From Collimonas silvisoli (GTDB lineage Bacteria > Pseudomonadota > Gammaproteobacteria > Burkholderiales > Burkholderiaceae_D), in assembly GCF_018305005.1 (NCBI RefSeq), contig NZ_JAGQEG010000016.1, positions 1 through 64,000 of the forward strand: a stretch of DNA of 64,000 bases, given 5' to 3'. Positions 62,198 through 64,000 of the stretch are shown here, piece after piece. Each line of letters begins with the position of its first letter. The first letter of the stretch is position 1. Below the pieces are notes generated by a model. It ran no database searches. It was not told the origin of the DNA and saw nothing but the letters and a program-made list of their open reading frames with translations. The translations under genes and the position numbers were made by a program.

Positions 62198-63625
62198 ATG
62201 CTCCCACTCCAAAACTCCATATTCAAGGCTTACGACATCCGCGGCATCGTCGGCAAAACGCTGGATGCCGGCATTGCGCATCAAATCGGCCGGGCTTTCG
62301 GGATTGCCTCCCGCGCAAAAGGGGAAAACACGGTGGTCATCGGCCGCGATGGGCGTTTGTCCGGCCCCGAATTGACAGCCGCACTGGCAGACGGATTGCT
62401 GCAAGCCGGCGTCGATGTGATCGATATGGGCATGGTCGCCACGCCGATGGTTTATTTTGCTACCCATGTGCTTGGCGCCCAATCCGGCGTGATGGTGACC
62501 GGCAGCCATAATCCACCCGATTACAACGGCTTCAAGATGGTGTTGGCTGGCGAAGCGATTCATGGCGAGACGATACAGGCGCTGTATCAGGAAATTGTTA
62601 ATCAAGAGATCGTCAATCAGGAGATCGTCAATGCCGCCGCCAGGCCGGCGCTGGCGCAGGCAGGCAATTACCGCACTCACGACATCAGGAACGCCTATCT
62701 CGAACGCATCCTGAGCGACGTCAAGTTGGCGCGGCCGATGAAGATCGTGCTGGATTGCGGCAATGGCGTCGCAGGCGCCTTTGCCGGCGACTTGTATCGG
62801 GCACTCGGATGCGAGGTGCAAGAGTTGTTTTGCGAAGTGGATGGGACGTTTCCCAACCATCATCCCGACCCGGCTCATCCCGAGAATCTGCAGGATGTGA
62901 TTCGCGCCTTGCAAAGCGGCGATGCCGAACTCGGCCTGGCCTTCGATGGCGACGGCGATCGTCTCGGCGTGGTCACCAAAGACGGCCGGATCATTTATCC
63001 GGACCGTCAGCTGATGTTGTTTGCTGCGGATGTACTGACGCGTCATCCCGGCCAGCAAATTTTATACGACGTCAAATGCACTCGCCATCTGGCGCCGTGG
63101 ATCGCCAAGCACGGCGGCCAGCCCTTGATGTGGAAGACAGGGCATTCCTTGGTGAAGGCCAAGATGCGCGAGACCGGAGCGCCGCTCGGTGGCGAGATGA
63201 GTGGGCACGTGTTTTTCAAGGACCGCTGGTACGGTTTTGACGACGGCCTGTATGCAGGCGTCCGTCTGCTGGAACTGTTAAGCCGCGAGAGCGATCCGTC
63301 GGCACTGCTGAACGCATTGCCTCAATCGATCAGCACGCCTGAATTGCAATTGCAACTGGCCGAAGGCGAGAATTTCACATTGATAGAGAAATTGCAGGAG
63401 CAGGCGGAATTCCCCGGGGCTGAGGAAATCATCAAGATCGATGGCCTGCGCGTCGAATATCCGGATGGATTCGGATTGGCGCGTTCATCAAATACGACAC
63501 CGGTTGTAGTGATGCGCTTTGAGGCCGAATCGGAAACGGCGTTGTTGCGCATACAGGCAGAGTTCAAGCGCGTGATTCTGGCTGCTAAGCCGGATGCGGT
63601 TCTGCCTTTTCCAACACCCTTTTAG
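62198..63625 (+). CDS. manB: Phosphomannomutase/phosphoglucomutase
   Basis: Interconverts mannose 6- and 1-phosphate, the last step before ManC. It has 475 residues in four domains. Phosphoserine Ser103 lies in VTGSHNPPDYNG. Metal Asp250, Asp252 and Asp254 lie in FDGDGDRLG. The sugar loop GGEMSGHVFFKDRWYGFDD and the C-terminal phosphate-binding region are also present. An insertion at about residues 131-145 consists of three copies of QEIVN made by a 15-base repeat. It completes the GDP-mannose branch of the locus and lies 14 bases before the next gene. Confidence 0.92.
   Translation: MLPLQNSIFKAYDIRGIVGKTLDAGIAHQIGRAFGIASRAKGENTVVIGRDGRLSGPELTAALADGLLQAGVDVIDMGMVATPMVYFATHVLGAQSGVMVTGSHNPPDYNGFKMVLAGEAIHGETIQALYQEIVNQEIVNQEIVNAAARPALAQAGNYRTHDIRNAYLERILSDVKLARPMKIVLDCGNGVAGAFAGDLYRALGCEVQELFCEVDGTFPNHHPDPAHPENLQDVIRALQSGDAELGLAFDGDGDRLGVVTKDGRIIYPDRQLMLFAADVLTRHPGQQILYDVKCTRHLAPWIAKHGGQPLMWKTGHSLVKAKMRETGAPLGGEMSGHVFFKDRWYGFDDGLYAGVRLLELLSRESDPSALLNALPQSISTPELQLQLAEGENFTLIEKLQEQAEFPGAEEIIKIDGLRVEYPDGFGLARSSNTTPVVVMRFEAESETALLRIQAEFKRVILAAKPDAVLPFPTPF
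62588..62632 (+). repeat. 15-base tandem repeat in manB
   Basis: CAGGAAATTGTTAAT, CAAGAGATCGTCAAT and CAGGAGATCGTCAAT are consecutive and encode QEIVN three times between two helices of domain I. Units 2 and 3 differ by one base; unit 1 has diverged more. Confidence 0.92.
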
Positions 63626-63639
63626 ATAAGGGCTTCGAT

Positions 63640-64000
63640 ATGGATCTTCTCATGCATTCGATTTCAAAGCTTCCGTTCAAATTTTTCTTTGCCAACACAT
63701 CCAGAATTACCAGGAATATCGTGCTGAGGGGCTCGATGCTGAAACCAAAGACGTGGCACAGAGGGATGTTGTTTGTCATGAATATCAGGCAACATTTAAA
63801 ATTTATCCGTATTCTCAGTCACCAGCAAACGAAGCAACTGATCAATAGCAAGCCAGAGCTGACTTATAAATATTTAAGAAACTACATCTCCTTTGATATT
63901 CCAGCAAGAAACGGCTTGTTGATATTGATTTCGCACTATTCCTATCTTCAACATAATTTCAAAACCGATTTTCTTGATAATATTTCCAGCTCTCCCGCCC
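63640..64000 (+). CDS. VirK/YbjX-family protein (DUF535), 5' part
   Basis: The frame from ATG 63640 is open to the end of the window (120 codons). It starts MDLLMHSISKLPFKFFFANT. The stretch YKYLRNYISFDIPARNGLLILIS and then HYSYLQHNFKTDFLDNI resembles the VirK/YbjX family, in which HY.FL and NF mark the conserved helix. The family was first seen in Shigella and Salmonella and has an unclear role in envelope function and virulence. It lies 14 bases after manB on the same strand. The call is by eye and depends on the missing 3' part. Confidence 0.55.
   Translation, partial: MDLLMHSISKLPFKFFFANTSRITRNIVLRGSMLKPKTWHRGMLFVMNIRQHLKFIRILSHQQTKQLINSKPELTYKYLRNYISFDIPARNGLLILISHYSYLQHNFKTDFLDNISSSPA

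Overview
The window looks like a chromosomal segment of a betaproteobacterium in the Burkholderiales, most likely Oxalobacteraceae and close to Collimonas or Herbaspirillum. This rests on the G+C-rich coding style and on the family mix: an EpsL/EpsD/EpsE/EpsF/EpsG exopolysaccharide set, DUF2242 and RcnB proteins, a three-part TRAP transporter and a very large cyclic glucan synthase. The genus is an inference. I saw no rRNA, tRNA, insertion sequence, phage or CRISPR array.

Layout, 0-16 kb: a GDSL esterase autotransporter with its own promoter and terminator (0.1-2.1 kb), a DUF2242 lipoprotein, a broken metal-dependent hydrolase gene divergent from an intact TetR gene, the tRNA selenation pair mnmH-selD, a metal-uptake operon (DUF2946, TonB-dependent receptor, PepSY membrane protein), and a four-gene lipid-like operon on the minus strand (11.0-15.4 kb). 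The last encodes a fatty acid hydroxylase, a desaturase, a FabH-like ketosynthase fused to a haem-oxygenase-like diiron oxidase domain, and an unrecognised protein. It is the best candidate for an undescribed pathway here.

16-42 kb: a GntR-controlled TRAP transporter runs into a damaged mdcH-like malonyltransferase gene beside a LysR regulator. An ArsR-SRPBCC-GST operon with a clear operator follows. The 2955-codon ndvB-type cyclic beta-1,2-glucan synthase gene comes next, then RcnB and DUF883 stress-type proteins and a gnd-pgm-glucoamylase-family operon that probably belongs functionally with the glucan synthase. A GST/TetR divergent pair with duplicated operators, a cytosolic-type gamma-glutamyltransferase and an MFS remnant precede a PAP2 phosphatase gene.

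42.7-43.9 kb is an A+T-rich stretch with no convincing gene. It leads into one long plus-strand exopolysaccharide locus (43.9-63.6 kb): outer-membrane EpsL, a priming glycosyltransferase, a possible PEP-CTERM-like protein, EpsD, export protein EpsE, EpsF/EpsG chain-length proteins, a Wzy-like polymerase, three glycosyltransferases, an acyltransferase, a GH5 hydrolase, a Wzx-like flippase, a sugar nucleotidyltransferase, and the GDP-mannose enzymes ManC and ManB. It reads as a complete Wzx/Wzy-type polymer pathway whose product contains mannose or a mannose-derived sugar. The window ends inside a VirK/YbjX-like gene.

Short tandem repeats of 6, 12 or 15 bp recur in at least ten places, in genes and between them.
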